DNA of 64,000 bases, taken from the NCBI RefSeq assembly GCF_002355475.1, contig NZ_AP014862.1, positions 2,790,001-2,854,000 on the forward strand, read 5' to 3'. Position 1 is the stretch's first letter. Every line of letters starts with the position of its first letter. A program made the translations under genes and the position numbers. The stretch is from Pseudomonas furukawaii. Its GTDB lineage: Bacteria; Pseudomonadota; Gammaproteobacteria; Pseudomonadales; Pseudomonadaceae. Positions 1-8,560 of the stretch are shown in pieces. The notes under the pieces were generated by a model that searched no databases, was not told where the DNA came from, and saw only the letters and a program-made list of their open reading frames with translations.

Positions 1-368
1 AGCAGGAAGACGCCGCCTTCGCCGCGTTCGCCGACAAGGGCAACGCCCACTGGTATGGCGCCGACGTGAACTGGTACCACCGCCTGGCGGATGACCTGAC
101 ATGGAACAGCCGCGCCGAGTGGTTCCATACCGATGCCCCGGTGCATGTTGTGATGGCCAACATCGACCCGCAGACCGGTATCCCCGATCCCAGCTGGGGC
201 AGCTTCTACGGGGTCACCACCAACCTGGCCTGGACGCCGGTGCCCCATGTCCGCCTGCGCCCCGAGTTGCGCTACGACATCCACAGCGGCCATGGCCGCG
301 ACGCCTACGGCGGCGGCCGCGAGGACAGCCAACTGATCGGCTCCTTCGACGTCACCGTCTTCTTCTGA
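1..368 (+). CDS. Outer-membrane beta-barrel (OmpL-like porin), C-terminal part
   Basis: Only the last 121 or so codons are present; the reading frame is open from base 3 and the start lies left of the window. The protein alternates aromatic and polar residues in the way of amphipathic strands (WYGADVNWYHR, TNLAWTPVPHVRLRPELRYD) and ends in FDVTVFF, with the terminal phenylalanine expected of a BAM-assembled barrel. This fits the putative beta-barrel porin family (OmpL-like, BBP2). It lies 66 bp upstream of an ABC importer binding protein in the same direction, so it may provide outer-membrane entry for that importer's substrate. Family assignment is moderate because most of the protein is missing. 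Confidence 0.6.
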   Translation, partial: QEDAAFAAFADKGNAHWYGADVNWYHRLADDLTWNSRAEWFHTDAPVHVVMANIDPQTGIPDPSWGSFYGVTTNLAWTPVPHVRLRPELRYDIHSGHGRDAYGGGREDSQLIGSFDVTVFF

Positions 369-434
369 TCCAACTCCATCCCACTGCCAAGCCCGCCGGA
401 CGCTCGCGCGCCCGGCCCGGCGAGAGGATTCCCC

Positions 435-1748
435 ATGGACAACAACAAGAAACCCCACGCTGCCGGGCTTTCCCGGCGTGATTTCCTGCGGGCCAGCGGC
501 GTCGTGGCTGGCGGCGCGCTGCTCGCAGGCCTTTCTCCCTCGGGCCCCGCCCTGGCGGCGGAGAAGGTCATCCGCATCGGCTACGTCAGTCCCAGGACCG
601 GTCCCCTGGCGCCGTTCGCCGCCGCCGATGGCTACATCCTCGACAGCCTCGCCTCGGTGCTGAAGAACAGCATCACCGTGGGCGGCCAGCGCTGCCGCCT
701 GGAGGTGATAGTCAAGGACAGCCAGTCCAACCCCAACCGCGCCGCCGAAGTGGCCAACGAGCTGATCCTGTCCGACGGCATCGACCTGATGCTGGTGTCG
801 TCCACGCCGGAGACCACCAACCCGGTGTCGGACCAGTGCGAGATCAACGAGATTCCCTGCATCTCCACCGTCGCGCCCTGGCAGCCCTGGTTCTTCACCC
901 GTGGCGGCAAGCCGGACCAGGGCTTTGAGTGGACCTACCACTTCTTCTGGGGCCTGGAGGACGTGATCGCCACCTACACCGCCATGTGGGGCGACATGGG
1001 CAGCAACAAGGTGATCGGCGGTCTCTTCCCCAACGACGGCGACGGCAATGCCTGGGGCGACAGCCAGCTGGGCTTCCCGCCAGTGTTGGCGCAGAAGGGC
1101 TTCCAACTGGTGGATCCGGGTCGTTTCCAGAGCCTGACCGACGACTTCTCGGCACAGATCTCCGCCTTCAGGAAGGCCGAGGCGGAGATAGTCACCGGGG
1201 TGGTCATCCCGCCGGACCTCACCACCTTCTGGACCCAGGCGCGCCAGCAGGGCTTCCAGCCCAAGGCCATGTCCGTGGGCAAGGCGTTGCTGTTCCCCTC
1301 GGCAGTGGAGGCCCTGGGCAAGGCCGGGCACAACCTCTCCACGGAAATCTGGTGGAGCCCGAGCCATCCCTTCGCGTCCTCGCTCAACGGCCTGACCGCC
1401 GGGCAACTGGCCGAGCGTTACACCAGGAGCACCGGCAAGCAGTGGACCCAGCCCCTGGGGTTCGTCCACGCGCTGTTCGAGCTGGCGGTGGACATCCTCC
1501 AGCGCACCGAGGAAGTGGGTAACCCCGAAGCCACCCGCGATGCCTTGCTGAAAACCGAGCTGAACACCGTGGTCGGCCCGGTGAGCTGGAAGAAGGGGCC
1601 GGTGAAGAACGTCGCCAAGACGCCGCTGGTGTCCGGCCAGTGGCGCCTCGGCGGGCCCTTCACCTACGACCTGGTGATCACCAGCAACCAGACCGCGCCG
1701 CAGATCCCCCTGGGCGGGGAGATGCAGGCGATCGCATACGGCGGTTGA
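435..1748 (+). CDS. ABC importer periplasmic substrate-binding protein, Tat-exported
   Basis: 437 aa. The N-terminus carries a twin-arginine signal (SRRDFLRASG) followed by a hydrophobic stretch and an Ala-X-Ala-like site near residues 40-42, so it is probably exported folded by Tat. The mature part (KVIRIGYVSPRTGPLAPFAA...) has the type-1 periplasmic-binding fold of the LivJ/urea/amide class (Peripla_BP_6). GAGAGG sits 8 nt before the ATG. It heads a binding protein, ATPase, ATPase, permease, permease set. The ligand cannot be told from sequence; amino acids, urea, amides and aromatic acids are all served by this family. Confidence 0.85.
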   Translation: MDNNKKPHAAGLSRRDFLRASGVVAGGALLAGLSPSGPALAAEKVIRIGYVSPRTGPLAPFAAADGYILDSLASVLKNSITVGGQRCRLEVIVKDSQSNPNRAAEVANELILSDGIDLMLVSSTPETTNPVSDQCEINEIPCISTVAPWQPWFFTRGGKPDQGFEWTYHFFWGLEDVIATYTAMWGDMGSNKVIGGLFPNDGDGNAWGDSQLGFPPVLAQKGFQLVDPGRFQSLTDDFSAQISAFRKAEAEIVTGVVIPPDLTTFWTQARQQGFQPKAMSVGKALLFPSAVEALGKAGHNLSTEIWWSPSHPFASSLNGLTAGQLAERYTRSTGKQWTQPLGFVHALFELAVDILQRTEEVGNPEATRDALLKTELNTVVGPVSWKKGPVKNVAKTPLVSGQWRLGGPFTYDLVITSNQTAPQIPLGGEMQAIAYGG

Positions 1749-1780
1749 GTCCGAGCGCGGGCGGGCGTCCCTCACCCCAA

Positions 1781-1803
1781 CCCCTCTCCCCGGGGGAGAG
1801 GGG
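1781..1803. repeat. GC-rich palindrome between binding protein and ATPase genes
   Basis: Near-perfect inverted repeat: CCCCTCTCCCC (1781-1791) and GGGGAGAGGGG (1793-1803) with one base between. It follows the stop of the binding-protein gene by 32 bp and precedes the ATPase ATG by 34 bp. A related palindrome is at 24874-24898, so this looks like a dispersed genomic repeat. In mRNA it would form a tight hairpin that could stabilise the upstream message or reduce read-through into the ATPase genes. Confidence 0.7.
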
Positions 1804-1837
1804 CTCGTCCGTGCTCCATTCGAATAGGTAACGACAC

Positions 1838-2560
1838 ATGCAACAACTCCTCGTACTGGAGCAGGTGAACAAGCGCTACGGCTCGGTGAAGGTGACCGAC
1901 GATCTCAGCCTGGCGCTGGCGCCGGGTGAGGCGCTGGGCATCATCGGGCCCAATGGCGCGGGCAAGAGCACCCTGTTCAACCTGATCGCCGGCGGCGTCG
2001 CCCCGGACAGCGGGCGTATCCGTTTCCGGGGCGACGACGTCACCCGCGAGCCGGTGTACACGCGCTGCCGACGCGGCATCGGCCGCTCCCACCAGATTCC
2101 CCACCCCTTCGTGAAGATGACGGTGTTCGAGAACCTGCTGGTGGGCGCCACCTTCGGCGCCGGCCAGGCGGAGCGGGATGGCCAGGCCTGGTGCGCCCAT
2201 ATCCTCGAACTGACCGGGCTGATGAAGAAGGCCAACGCCCTGGCCGGCTCCCTGACCCTGCTGGAGCGCAAGCGCCTGGAAATGGCCCGCGCCCTGGCCA
2301 CGCGGCCGCACCTGCTGCTGCTGGACGAGATCGCCGGTGGCCTCACCGAGCCGGAGTGCCTCGAACTGGTAGGCACCATCCAGGGGATCCACCGCTCCGG
2401 CACCGCGATCATCTGGATCGAGCACATCGTCCATGCGTTGCTGGCGGTGGTGGGGCGCCTGGCGGTGATCAACTTCGGCCGCAAGCTGGACGAAGGCGAG
2501 CCCACTGCCGTGATGGCCAACCCGAAGGTTCAGGAAATCTACATGGGCATCGGGAGCTGA
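1838..2560 (+). CDS. ABC importer ATPase, LivG type
   Basis: 240 aa cytoplasmic ATP-binding subunit of the branched-chain-type importer. Walker A is GPNGAGKST (about residues 38-46) and Walker B LLLLDEIAGG (about 160-170), followed by the switch histidine region WIEHIVHAL. The usual LSGGQ signature is replaced by GSLTLLERKRLE, a variant that occurs in a LivG subfamily, so this probably does not mean loss of function. It is followed after 4 bp by the LivF-type partner; the two should form the ATPase heterodimer that drives the permeases encoded next. Confidence 0.88.
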   Translation: MQQLLVLEQVNKRYGSVKVTDDLSLALAPGEALGIIGPNGAGKSTLFNLIAGGVAPDSGRIRFRGDDVTREPVYTRCRRGIGRSHQIPHPFVKMTVFENLLVGATFGAGQAERDGQAWCAHILELTGLMKKANALAGSLTLLERKRLEMARALATRPHLLLLDEIAGGLTEPECLELVGTIQGIHRSGTAIIWIEHIVHALLAVVGRLAVINFGRKLDEGEPTAVMANPKVQEIYMGIGS

Positions 2561-2564
2561 GGTC

Positions 2565-3266
2565 ATGCTGAGTATCCGCGAACTGCACGCCGGCTACGGC
2601 GACTTCCAGGCCCTGTTCGGTATCGACCTGGATCTGGCCGAAGGGGAGACCCTGGCCATCATCGGCTCCAATGGCGCCGGCAAGTCCACCTTCCTGCGCT
2701 CCCTGGCCGGGCTGATCCGCAACGACCCCGGGGCCATCCGCTTCCAGGGCGAGGCCATCGGCAGCCTGCCGGCGAACCGGGTGCTGGAGCGGGGCATCGC
2801 CCTGGTGCCCGAGGGCCGCAAGCTGTTCCCATCCCTCACCGTGGAGGAAAACCTGCTCATCGGCGCCTACAGCAAACGACCGGGGCCCTGGAACCTGGAA
2901 CGGGTCTACGGGCTCTTCCCGGTGCTGGCCGGCCTGCGCAAGCGACCCGGCACCGCGCTGTCCGGCGGCCAGCAACAGATGGTCGCCATCGGCCGCGCGC
3001 TGATGTCGAGCCCGAGCCTGCTGCTCTGCGACGAAATCAGCCTGGGCCTCGCGCCCACCACCATCAAGGACATCTATGCGGCGCTGCCCTCCATCAAGGC
3101 CGACGGCACGGCGGTGATCCTGGTGGAACAGGACATTAACCAGGCGCTCGCCGTGGCGGACCGTTTCTACTGCTTCCAGGAAGGACGCATTTCCCTCTCC
3201 GGCAAGCCGGGCGAGGTGGGCAAGGACGAGATCAAGGCGGCCTATTTCGGCCTGGCGGAGGCGTGA
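2565..3266 (+). CDS. ABC importer ATPase, LivF type
   Basis: 233 aa second ATPase subunit. It shows Walker A GSNGAGKST, a canonical signature LSGGQQQMVAIGRAL, Walker B LLLCDEISLGLAP and H-loop-region LVEQDINQAL, in which the usual switch histidine position is occupied by aspartate/asparagine as is common in LivF. Its stop codon overlaps the ATG of the next gene by one base (TGATG), which implies translational coupling inside the operon. Confidence 0.88.
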   Translation: MLSIRELHAGYGDFQALFGIDLDLAEGETLAIIGSNGAGKSTFLRSLAGLIRNDPGAIRFQGEAIGSLPANRVLERGIALVPEGRKLFPSLTVEENLLIGAYSKRPGPWNLERVYGLFPVLAGLRKRPGTALSGGQQQMVAIGRALMSSPSLLLCDEISLGLAPTTIKDIYAALPSIKADGTAVILVEQDINQALAVADRFYCFQEGRISLSGKPGEVGKDEIKAAYFGLAEA

Positions 3267-4132
3267 TGATGGAATGGCTCAATACCCTGGTGCAGGGCGT
3301 GCTGCTCGGCGGCCTCTACGCCATGTTCGCGGTGGGACTGTCGCTGATGTTCGGCATCATGCGCCTGGTGAACATCGCCCACGGCGACTTCATCGTGCTG
3401 GCGTCCTACCTCGCCCTGGTGGTGGTGGAGGCCCTGGGCCTCTCGCCGCTGGCCAGCCTGGCGCTGGTGGTGCCGCTGATGTTCGCGGTGGGCTACGGCC
3501 TGCAGCGTGGCCTGCTCAACCGCACCCTCGGCCAGGACATACTGCCGCCGCTGCTGGTGACCTTCGGCCTGTCCATCATCCTGCAGAACCTGCTGCTGGA
3601 GTTCTTCAGCGCCGACAGCCGCAAGCTGTCCCAGGGCGAGCTGGAGGTGGCCAGCGTCTCCCTTGGCGGCCTCAGCCTCGGGGTGATGCCGTTGCTGGTG
3701 TTCGGCAGCGCCCTGGCGGTGATCGGTGGCCTGCAGCTGCTGTTCTACAAGACCCGTCTTGGCCGCGCGTTCCGCGCCACGTCGGACGACCAGCACACGG
3801 CCCAGCTGATGGGCATCGACAACCGCCATATCTTCGGCCTGGCCATGGCCCTGGCGATGGCGGTGGTGTCCATCGCCGGGGTGTTCCTGGCGGTGCGCAC
3901 CAGCTTCGACCCCAGTGTGGGGCCGGCGCGCCTGCTCTATGGCTTCGAGGCCGTGATCATCGGCGGGCTCGGCAGCCTCTGGGGCACCCTGGCCGGCGGC
4001 GTGATCCTCGGGGTCGCCCAGGCCGTCGGCGCCCGGATCGACCCCGGCTGGCAGATCCTCGCGGGTCACCTGGTGTTCCTCCTGATCCTGGTTTTCCGCC
4101 CCCGTGGCCTGTTCCCCCGGAGTGTCGACTGA
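3266..4132 (+). CDS. ABC importer permease, LivH type
   Basis: 288 aa integral inner-membrane protein with several hydrophobic spans and the family segment VNIAHGDFIVLASYLAL near the N-terminus, plus GGLGSLWGTLAGGVILG near the C-terminus (the cytoplasmic loop that contacts the ATPase). Three starts are possible: GTG 3263, ATG 3266 and ATG 3269; I chose 3266 because it overlaps the LivF stop as TGATG. It pairs with the LivM-type permease that begins on its own stop codon. Confidence 0.87.
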   Translation: MMEWLNTLVQGVLLGGLYAMFAVGLSLMFGIMRLVNIAHGDFIVLASYLALVVVEALGLSPLASLALVVPLMFAVGYGLQRGLLNRTLGQDILPPLLVTFGLSIILQNLLLEFFSADSRKLSQGELEVASVSLGGLSLGVMPLLVFGSALAVIGGLQLLFYKTRLGRAFRATSDDQHTAQLMGIDNRHIFGLAMALAMAVVSIAGVFLAVRTSFDPSVGPARLLYGFEAVIIGGLGSLWGTLAGGVILGVAQAVGARIDPGWQILAGHLVFLLILVFRPRGLFPRSVD

Positions 4133-5148
4133 TGAATGCAATGAACGATGTCTACCTCGTCCAGCGTGCCACCCGCAGCAGCCAGGTGGGCCTGGCGCTG
4201 CTGGGGCTGCTGGTGCTGGTCCTGGCCTCCCTGCCGTTCTGGGCCGACCGTGCGCTGCTGCGCCTGGTGATGGAGTTCGCCTATTACCTGGCCCTGGCGC
4301 AGATGTGGAACCTGCTGGCGGGCTACGCCGGCATGGTTTCCGTGGGCCAGCAGGCCTTCGTCGGCCTGGGCGGCTACCTGCTCTTCGTGCTGGCGTCCTC
4401 GCTCGGGGTGCCGCCATTGGTGGCGGTGCTGCTCTCCGGCGTCCTGGTCGCGGCGCTGGCGGTGCCGACGGCGCTGGTGCTGTTCCGCTTGCGCGGCGCC
4501 TACTTCGCCATTGGCACCTGGGTGGTGGCGGAGGTGTTCCGCCTCGGGCTGGCCCAGGTGGGCAGCCTCGGCGGCGGCTCCGGGCAGAGCCTGCCGGCGG
4601 CCATCGTCCGGCAGATCGGCGGTAGCCGGGACAGCCGCGAGCTGCTGCTGTATTTCAGCGCCCTGGGTATCGCCGTGGCGGCGGTGCTGGTGGTCTACCT
4701 GCTGCTGCGCTCCCGCCAGGGACTGGCCCTGACCGCGATCCGCGATTCCGAGCCGGCCTCGGGCAGCCTGGGCATCAATGTGTTTCGCACCCGGCTGCTG
4801 GTCTACGTCATGGCCGCCGGCTGCACCGGGGTGATCGGAGCGCTGATCTTCCTGCAGAAGCTGCGTATATCCCCGGATGCCGCCTTCAGCGTGCAGGACT
4901 GGACGGCGGCGGTGATCTTCATCGTCATCATCGGCGGCATCGGTACCCTGGAGGGGCCGCTGATCGGCACCCTGATCTACTTCGCCCTGCGCGGCGCCTT
5001 CGCCGACTTCGGCGCGCTCTACATGATCATCCTCGGGGCGGTTGCGGTGCTGATGATGCTCAGGGCGCCCCAGGGTGTCTGGGGACTGGTGAGCGAGCGC
5101 TTCGGCTGGCAGCTGTTCCCGATGCAACGAAGGTTGGTCGCTGGCTGA
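4132..5148 (+). CDS. ABC importer permease, LivM type
   Basis: 338 aa inner-membrane permease. The start ATG at 4132 overlaps the stop of the LivH gene by one base (TGATG). Family hallmarks are WNLLAGYAGMVSVGQQAFVG near the N-terminus and the cytoplasmic coupling-loop segment IIGGIGTLEGPLIGTL near residue 260. The two permeases and two ATPases make a complete importer. An upstream in-frame extension exists in the open reading frame but is antisense-like low-complexity sequence inside livH and was not used. Confidence 0.87.
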   Translation: MNAMNDVYLVQRATRSSQVGLALLGLLVLVLASLPFWADRALLRLVMEFAYYLALAQMWNLLAGYAGMVSVGQQAFVGLGGYLLFVLASSLGVPPLVAVLLSGVLVAALAVPTALVLFRLRGAYFAIGTWVVAEVFRLGLAQVGSLGGGSGQSLPAAIVRQIGGSRDSRELLLYFSALGIAVAAVLVVYLLLRSRQGLALTAIRDSEPASGSLGINVFRTRLLVYVMAAGCTGVIGALIFLQKLRISPDAAFSVQDWTAAVIFIVIIGGIGTLEGPLIGTLIYFALRGAFADFGALYMIILGAVAVLMMLRAPQGVWGLVSERFGWQLFPMQRRLVAG

Positions 5149-5265
5149 GGCTGAAACCTTCCCTTGAGGGAGCGAATTCACGGGTGACAAGAGAAGAAGG
5201 GCTGCGTTGCGGCCCGTTCGCGAATAGATTCGCTCTTACAAGAACAACGCACACCGGATAGACCC

Positions 5266-6195
5266 ATGGACCGCCTGCTCAGCATCGAAGCCTTCGTCCG
5301 CGTCGCGGAAACCGGGAATTTCGCCCGGGCCGCCCAGCAGTTGGGGGTGACCCGTTCGGTCATCACCAACCGCATCCAGCAGTTGGAGGACTACATCAGC
5401 GCGCCGCTGTTCCACCGCAGCACCCGCCACGTGCGGCTCTCCGATGTGGGGGAGACCTACTACAAGGAATGCGCGGACATGGTGGCCAGCTTCAACAGCC
5501 TGACCGAGCAGATGCGCGACCTGCGCGCCAAGCCCACCGGCAAGCTGCGCATCCAGATGCTGCCGGGTTTCGCCATCGGCCACTTCGGGCAACTGCTGGC
5601 GGAGTTCACCGGGCTCTACCCGGACATCGAGGTGGACGTCATCGTCAACGACCGGGTGGTGGACCCCATCGAGGAAGGTTTCGACGTGGCCTTCCAGATG
5701 TTCCCGCCGCTCGCCGAGAGCCTGATCGAGCGCAAGCTGTTCTCGGTGCGACGGCTGTTCTGTGCCTCGCCGGAGTACCTGGAGCGCTGCGGTGCCCCCG
5801 CCGGGCCCCTCGACCTGCAAAGTCACAAGGTGGCGCTCTACGAAGGCTATCCCTCGCGCAACCGCTGGCTGTTCAGCGGCGAGGAGGAGGTGGAACTCAA
5901 CCTGGCCGGGCAGGTGCGTTCGAATTCCGTTCACCTGTTGCGGGACTACGCCATCACCGGGACCTGCGTGGTCTGCCTGCCCACCCTGGTGGCCAGCGCC
6001 GACCTGCTGGCGGGACGCCTGGTGCCGGTGCTCACCGACTATGCGCTGACCTCCTTCAGCTTTTCCGCCGTCTACCCCGCCACCCAGCGGCGGGCGTTGA
6101 AGGTCCGCACCCTGATCGACTTCCTGGTGGAGCGCATCGCCGAGGAGCCGGCCTGGGACCGGCGTTTGCTGGAGCGGGGCTGGATACGGTCCTAG
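5266..6195 (+). CDS. LysR-family transcriptional regulator
   Basis: 309 aa. N-terminal winged helix-turn-helix (SIEAFVRVAETGNFARAAQQ through DYISAPLFHRSTRHVRLSD, residues 5-65) followed by a substrate-binding-type effector domain. It starts 117 bp after the livM-type gene in the same direction with its own short leader, so it could be read with the importer operon or from its own promoter. LysR proteins next to importers commonly control them; the inducer is unknown. Confidence 0.85.
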   Translation: MDRLLSIEAFVRVAETGNFARAAQQLGVTRSVITNRIQQLEDYISAPLFHRSTRHVRLSDVGETYYKECADMVASFNSLTEQMRDLRAKPTGKLRIQMLPGFAIGHFGQLLAEFTGLYPDIEVDVIVNDRVVDPIEEGFDVAFQMFPPLAESLIERKLFSVRRLFCASPEYLERCGAPAGPLDLQSHKVALYEGYPSRNRWLFSGEEEVELNLAGQVRSNSVHLLRDYAITGTCVVCLPTLVASADLLAGRLVPVLTDYALTSFSFSAVYPATQRRALKVRTLIDFLVERIAEEPAWDRRLLERGWIRS

Positions 6196-6305
6196 GGGCT
6201 CCTTACCGGCGGTGCCAGGCCGCAATCCGAACACGCCGCGCTCGACCCTACAGGCCCGGGACGGCAGGGAGATCCTGAAATAGTCGGCAACGGATTCACG
6301 CCGGT

Positions 6306-6327
6306 GGTCGGGTAGGGCTGCCCGACC
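6306..6327. terminator. Stem-loop between convergent genes
   Basis: GGTCGGG (6306-6312) and CCCGACC (6321-6327) form a 7-bp stem with an 8-nt loop between the stop of the LysR gene (6195, +) and the stop of the MFS gene (6333, -). No T-run follows on either strand, so intrinsic termination is uncertain. Confidence 0.35.
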
Positions 6328-6332
6328 TTCGA

Positions 6333-7511
6333 TCAGCGGCGACGCAGCGCCAACAGCAGGAGCGTCACCACGCAGAAGGCGGCGCCAGCCAGGAAGGCGC
6401 TGGCAGGACCCTGGCTTTGCCAGAGCCAGCCCGCAAGCACGCTGGCGAGCAACAGGGCGCCGCCGCAGGAGAGGTTGAACAGGCCGAAGGCGGTACCCTT
6501 TAGTTCGGCCGGCGTGGTTTCGGCCACCAGCGCCGCAAGGATGCCCTGGCTGAACCCCATGTGCAGGCCCCATAGCGTTACCCCTGCCAGCAGCAAGGCC
6601 GGGGACTCGGCCCAGGCCAGCAGCAGGTCGGCCACAAGCAGCAGCACCAGCGAGAACACCAGCAGCCCGGTTGGGCCGATGAGGTCGGACAATCGGCCCG
6701 CCGGATAGGCCGAGAGCATGTAGAACGCGGACATGACCACCATCACCAGCGGCACCCAGGTCGCCTCGAAACCGACGTCCTGTGCACGCAGTACCAGAAA
6801 GGCCTCGCTGAAGCGGGCCAGGCTGAACAACCCGCCAAGGCCAACCACCCACCAATAGCGGGGCGGGAAACGGCGCCAGGCGTGCAGGTCGATAGGGGAT
6901 CGCAGGTGCCGGGGTGGGCGAGGGTGGTCGGGCTCCTGCACGCCGACCACGATCAGGACGACCGATACCACCGCTGGAAGCACCGCGAACCAGAGCACCA
7001 GGCTGATCTCGCCGGCCAGCAGCGTCATCAGCAGGATGGCCAGCAAGGGCCCCAGGAATGCCCCGATGGTGTCCATCGACTGGCGCAGGCCGAAGCACGC
7101 ACCCCGGTTCTCCGCTGAGGCGACGTCGGCCACCAGGGCATCGCGCGGTGCGCCACGAACTCCCTTGCCGACGCGGTCCAGCAGGCGGGCGAAAAGCACC
7201 TGGTCGGCGGAGCTGGCCAACGGGAACAGTGGCTTGGTCAGCGCCGCCAGGCCATAGCCGAACAGCACCAGCCCCTTGCGTTTGCCGAGGTAGTCACTGA
7301 CCGCGCCGGAGAAGACCTTGACGATCAGCGCGGTGGCCTCGGCCAGGCCTTCGATCAGCCCCAGGGCAAGCATGCTCACGCCGAGGCTGCCGACCAGGTA
7401 CAGCGGTAGCAGGCTGTGCACCAGTTCGGAGGACAGGTCCATGAACAGGCTGACGAAGCCCAGCGCCCAGACCGTACGAGGGATGCGGTGAGTGATCGCG
7501 GTGGCGGGCAT
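6333..7511 (-). CDS. Major facilitator superfamily transporter
   Basis: 392 aa, about 12 hydrophobic spans, no signal peptide. The N-terminal half has the loop motif SDYLGKRKGLVLFGYG (MFS motif A, DxxGxR/K type) and RVGKGVRGAPRDALVADVA between TM4 and TM5, a signature of a subgroup of bacterial MFS permeases of unknown substrate. It is a monocistronic gene divergent from the PAP2 phosphatase. Efflux is more likely than uptake given the fold subgroup, but nothing in the sequence names the substrate. Confidence 0.8.
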   Translation of the reverse strand: MPATAITHRIPRTVWALGFVSLFMDLSSELVHSLLPLYLVGSLGVSMLALGLIEGLAEATALIVKVFSGAVSDYLGKRKGLVLFGYGLAALTKPLFPLASSADQVLFARLLDRVGKGVRGAPRDALVADVASAENRGACFGLRQSMDTIGAFLGPLLAILLMTLLAGEISLVLWFAVLPAVVSVVLIVVGVQEPDHPRPPRHLRSPIDLHAWRRFPPRYWWVVGLGGLFSLARFSEAFLVLRAQDVGFEATWVPLVMVVMSAFYMLSAYPAGRLSDLIGPTGLLVFSLVLLLVADLLLAWAESPALLLAGVTLWGLHMGFSQGILAALVAETTPAELKGTAFGLFNLSCGGALLLASVLAGWLWQSQGPASAFLAGAAFCVVTLLLLALRRR

Positions 7512-7828
7512 GTCCCTGTCCTTTTCGGGAAGTTGATATCAGGTTAGGCAAGCTACCGGGAGAACTGCAGGGCCCACTCCGGCAGGGGGCGCTCCCGCAG
7601 GATGCCGATACCGGGGCGTTGATCAGGCGTGCCGTCGCTCGCCATCCAGCTCCGCGATTCTTTCACCCATGCCGTGGATGCTGTGCAGCAGGGGGCGGCC
7701 GATGGGTTCGAGATTCCAGGACCGTTCGGCGCCACGGCATCGTTGATGTTTTTTTCACAAGCCCTTTACCAGTTGCTCACGCCTGCCGGTGCAGACTGCC
7801 GCCGCCCCTTATGTTCCAGGACCCCAGG
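7512..7828. promoter_or_regulatory. Divergent intergenic region MFS / PAP2
   Basis: 317 bp between two divergent starts. The only clear signal is a T-run followed by CAC at 7749-7758 that fits a ColR-type box (listed separately). A short minus-strand reading frame inside (7553-7735) has no recognisable features. Confidence 0.4.
7743..7758 (+). promoter_or_regulatory. Candidate ColR-type box upstream of the PAP2 gene
   Basis: TTGATGTTTTTTTCAC matches the Pseudomonas ColR motif as I remember it, (T/C)(T/C)NA(C/G)NN(T/C)TTTTTCAC, at all but one position (T instead of C/G at position 5). It lies 70 bp before the PAP2 start and points towards it. A perfect match precedes eptA in the same region (19455-19470). 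Confidence 0.4.
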
Positions 7829-8560
7829 ATGCCTTACTCGCGACCCTTCAACTTCCTGCTGTGGAGCGGCCTGCCGCTGTTGGCCATGGCGCTCCTGCTG
7901 CTGGTCGATGTACCCCGCGTCGATTTCGCCCTGGCCCACCTCTTCTACGATCCGCAGAGCGGGTTCATCGGCCGTCACAGCGCCTTCCTCGAAGACGTCC
8001 TCCACGACCGCGCCAAGCAGGCGGTCATCCTTCTCGGCGTTTTCGCCATTGCCGGTTTCATCGCCAGCCTGTTGCCGACCCGCCTGCGCCAGTGGCGTCG
8101 TCCACTGGGCTATCTGGTCCTGGCGCTGGGCATCTCCACGGCCATCGTCACACCGCTCAAGGCGGTCACCGCCGTGCAGTGTCCCTGGAGCCTGGAAGAG
8201 TTCGGCGGCGTGGAGCCGTACTCGCCGCTGCTCGGCCATCACGCCTATGTCGACAAACCCGGACGCTGCTGGCCGGGCGGTCATGCCTCCGCCGGTTTCA
8301 GCCTGCTGGCGCTGTTCTTCGCCCTGCGTGACCGGCGCCCGCGCCTGGCCCGGGTTGCCCTGGTGGGCGCACTGATACTCGGCAGCGTCTTCTCGCTGGG
8401 GCGAATGATGCAGGGCGCGCACTTCCTCTCCCATAACGTCTGGACCCTGCTGTTCGACTGGATGATCAGCCTTGTCTGCTACCGCCTGGTGCTCTACCGT
8501 CCGGCACCGGCGGAGTCGACCCTCAGGCCTGACGCGGCTCTCGATATCAGTTCTTCCTGA
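7829..8560 (+). CDS. PAP2-family membrane phosphatase
   Basis: 243 aa with about six membrane spans. Phosphatase motifs: KAVTAVQCP (K-X6-CP in place of K-X6-RP), CWPGGHASAGF (P-G-G-H, catalytic-site histidine) and GRMMQGAHFLSHNVW (R-X5-H nucleophile region, with histidine where many PAP2 enzymes have aspartate three residues later). Likely substrates are lipid phosphates such as undecaprenyl pyrophosphate, phosphatidylglycerophosphate or lipid A phosphates. The start at 7829 has AGGA 8 nt upstream; ATG 7811 would add six residues. The stop overlaps the convergent SdiA-regulated-type gene by 14 bp. Position beside lipid A modification genes suggests an envelope role. Confidence 0.8.
   Translation: MPYSRPFNFLLWSGLPLLAMALLLLVDVPRVDFALAHLFYDPQSGFIGRHSAFLEDVLHDRAKQAVILLGVFAIAGFIASLLPTRLRQWRRPLGYLVLALGISTAIVTPLKAVTAVQCPWSLEEFGGVEPYSPLLGHHAYVDKPGRCWPGGHASAGFSLLALFFALRDRRPRLARVALVGALILGSVFSLGRMMQGAHFLSHNVWTLLFDWMISLVCYRLVLYRPAPAESTLRPDAALDISSS

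Noticed and set aside
7553..7735. 60-codon minus-strand frame between MFS and PAP2 genes
   Set aside because: No ribosome site, signal, domain or biased composition; the region more likely holds divergent promoters.
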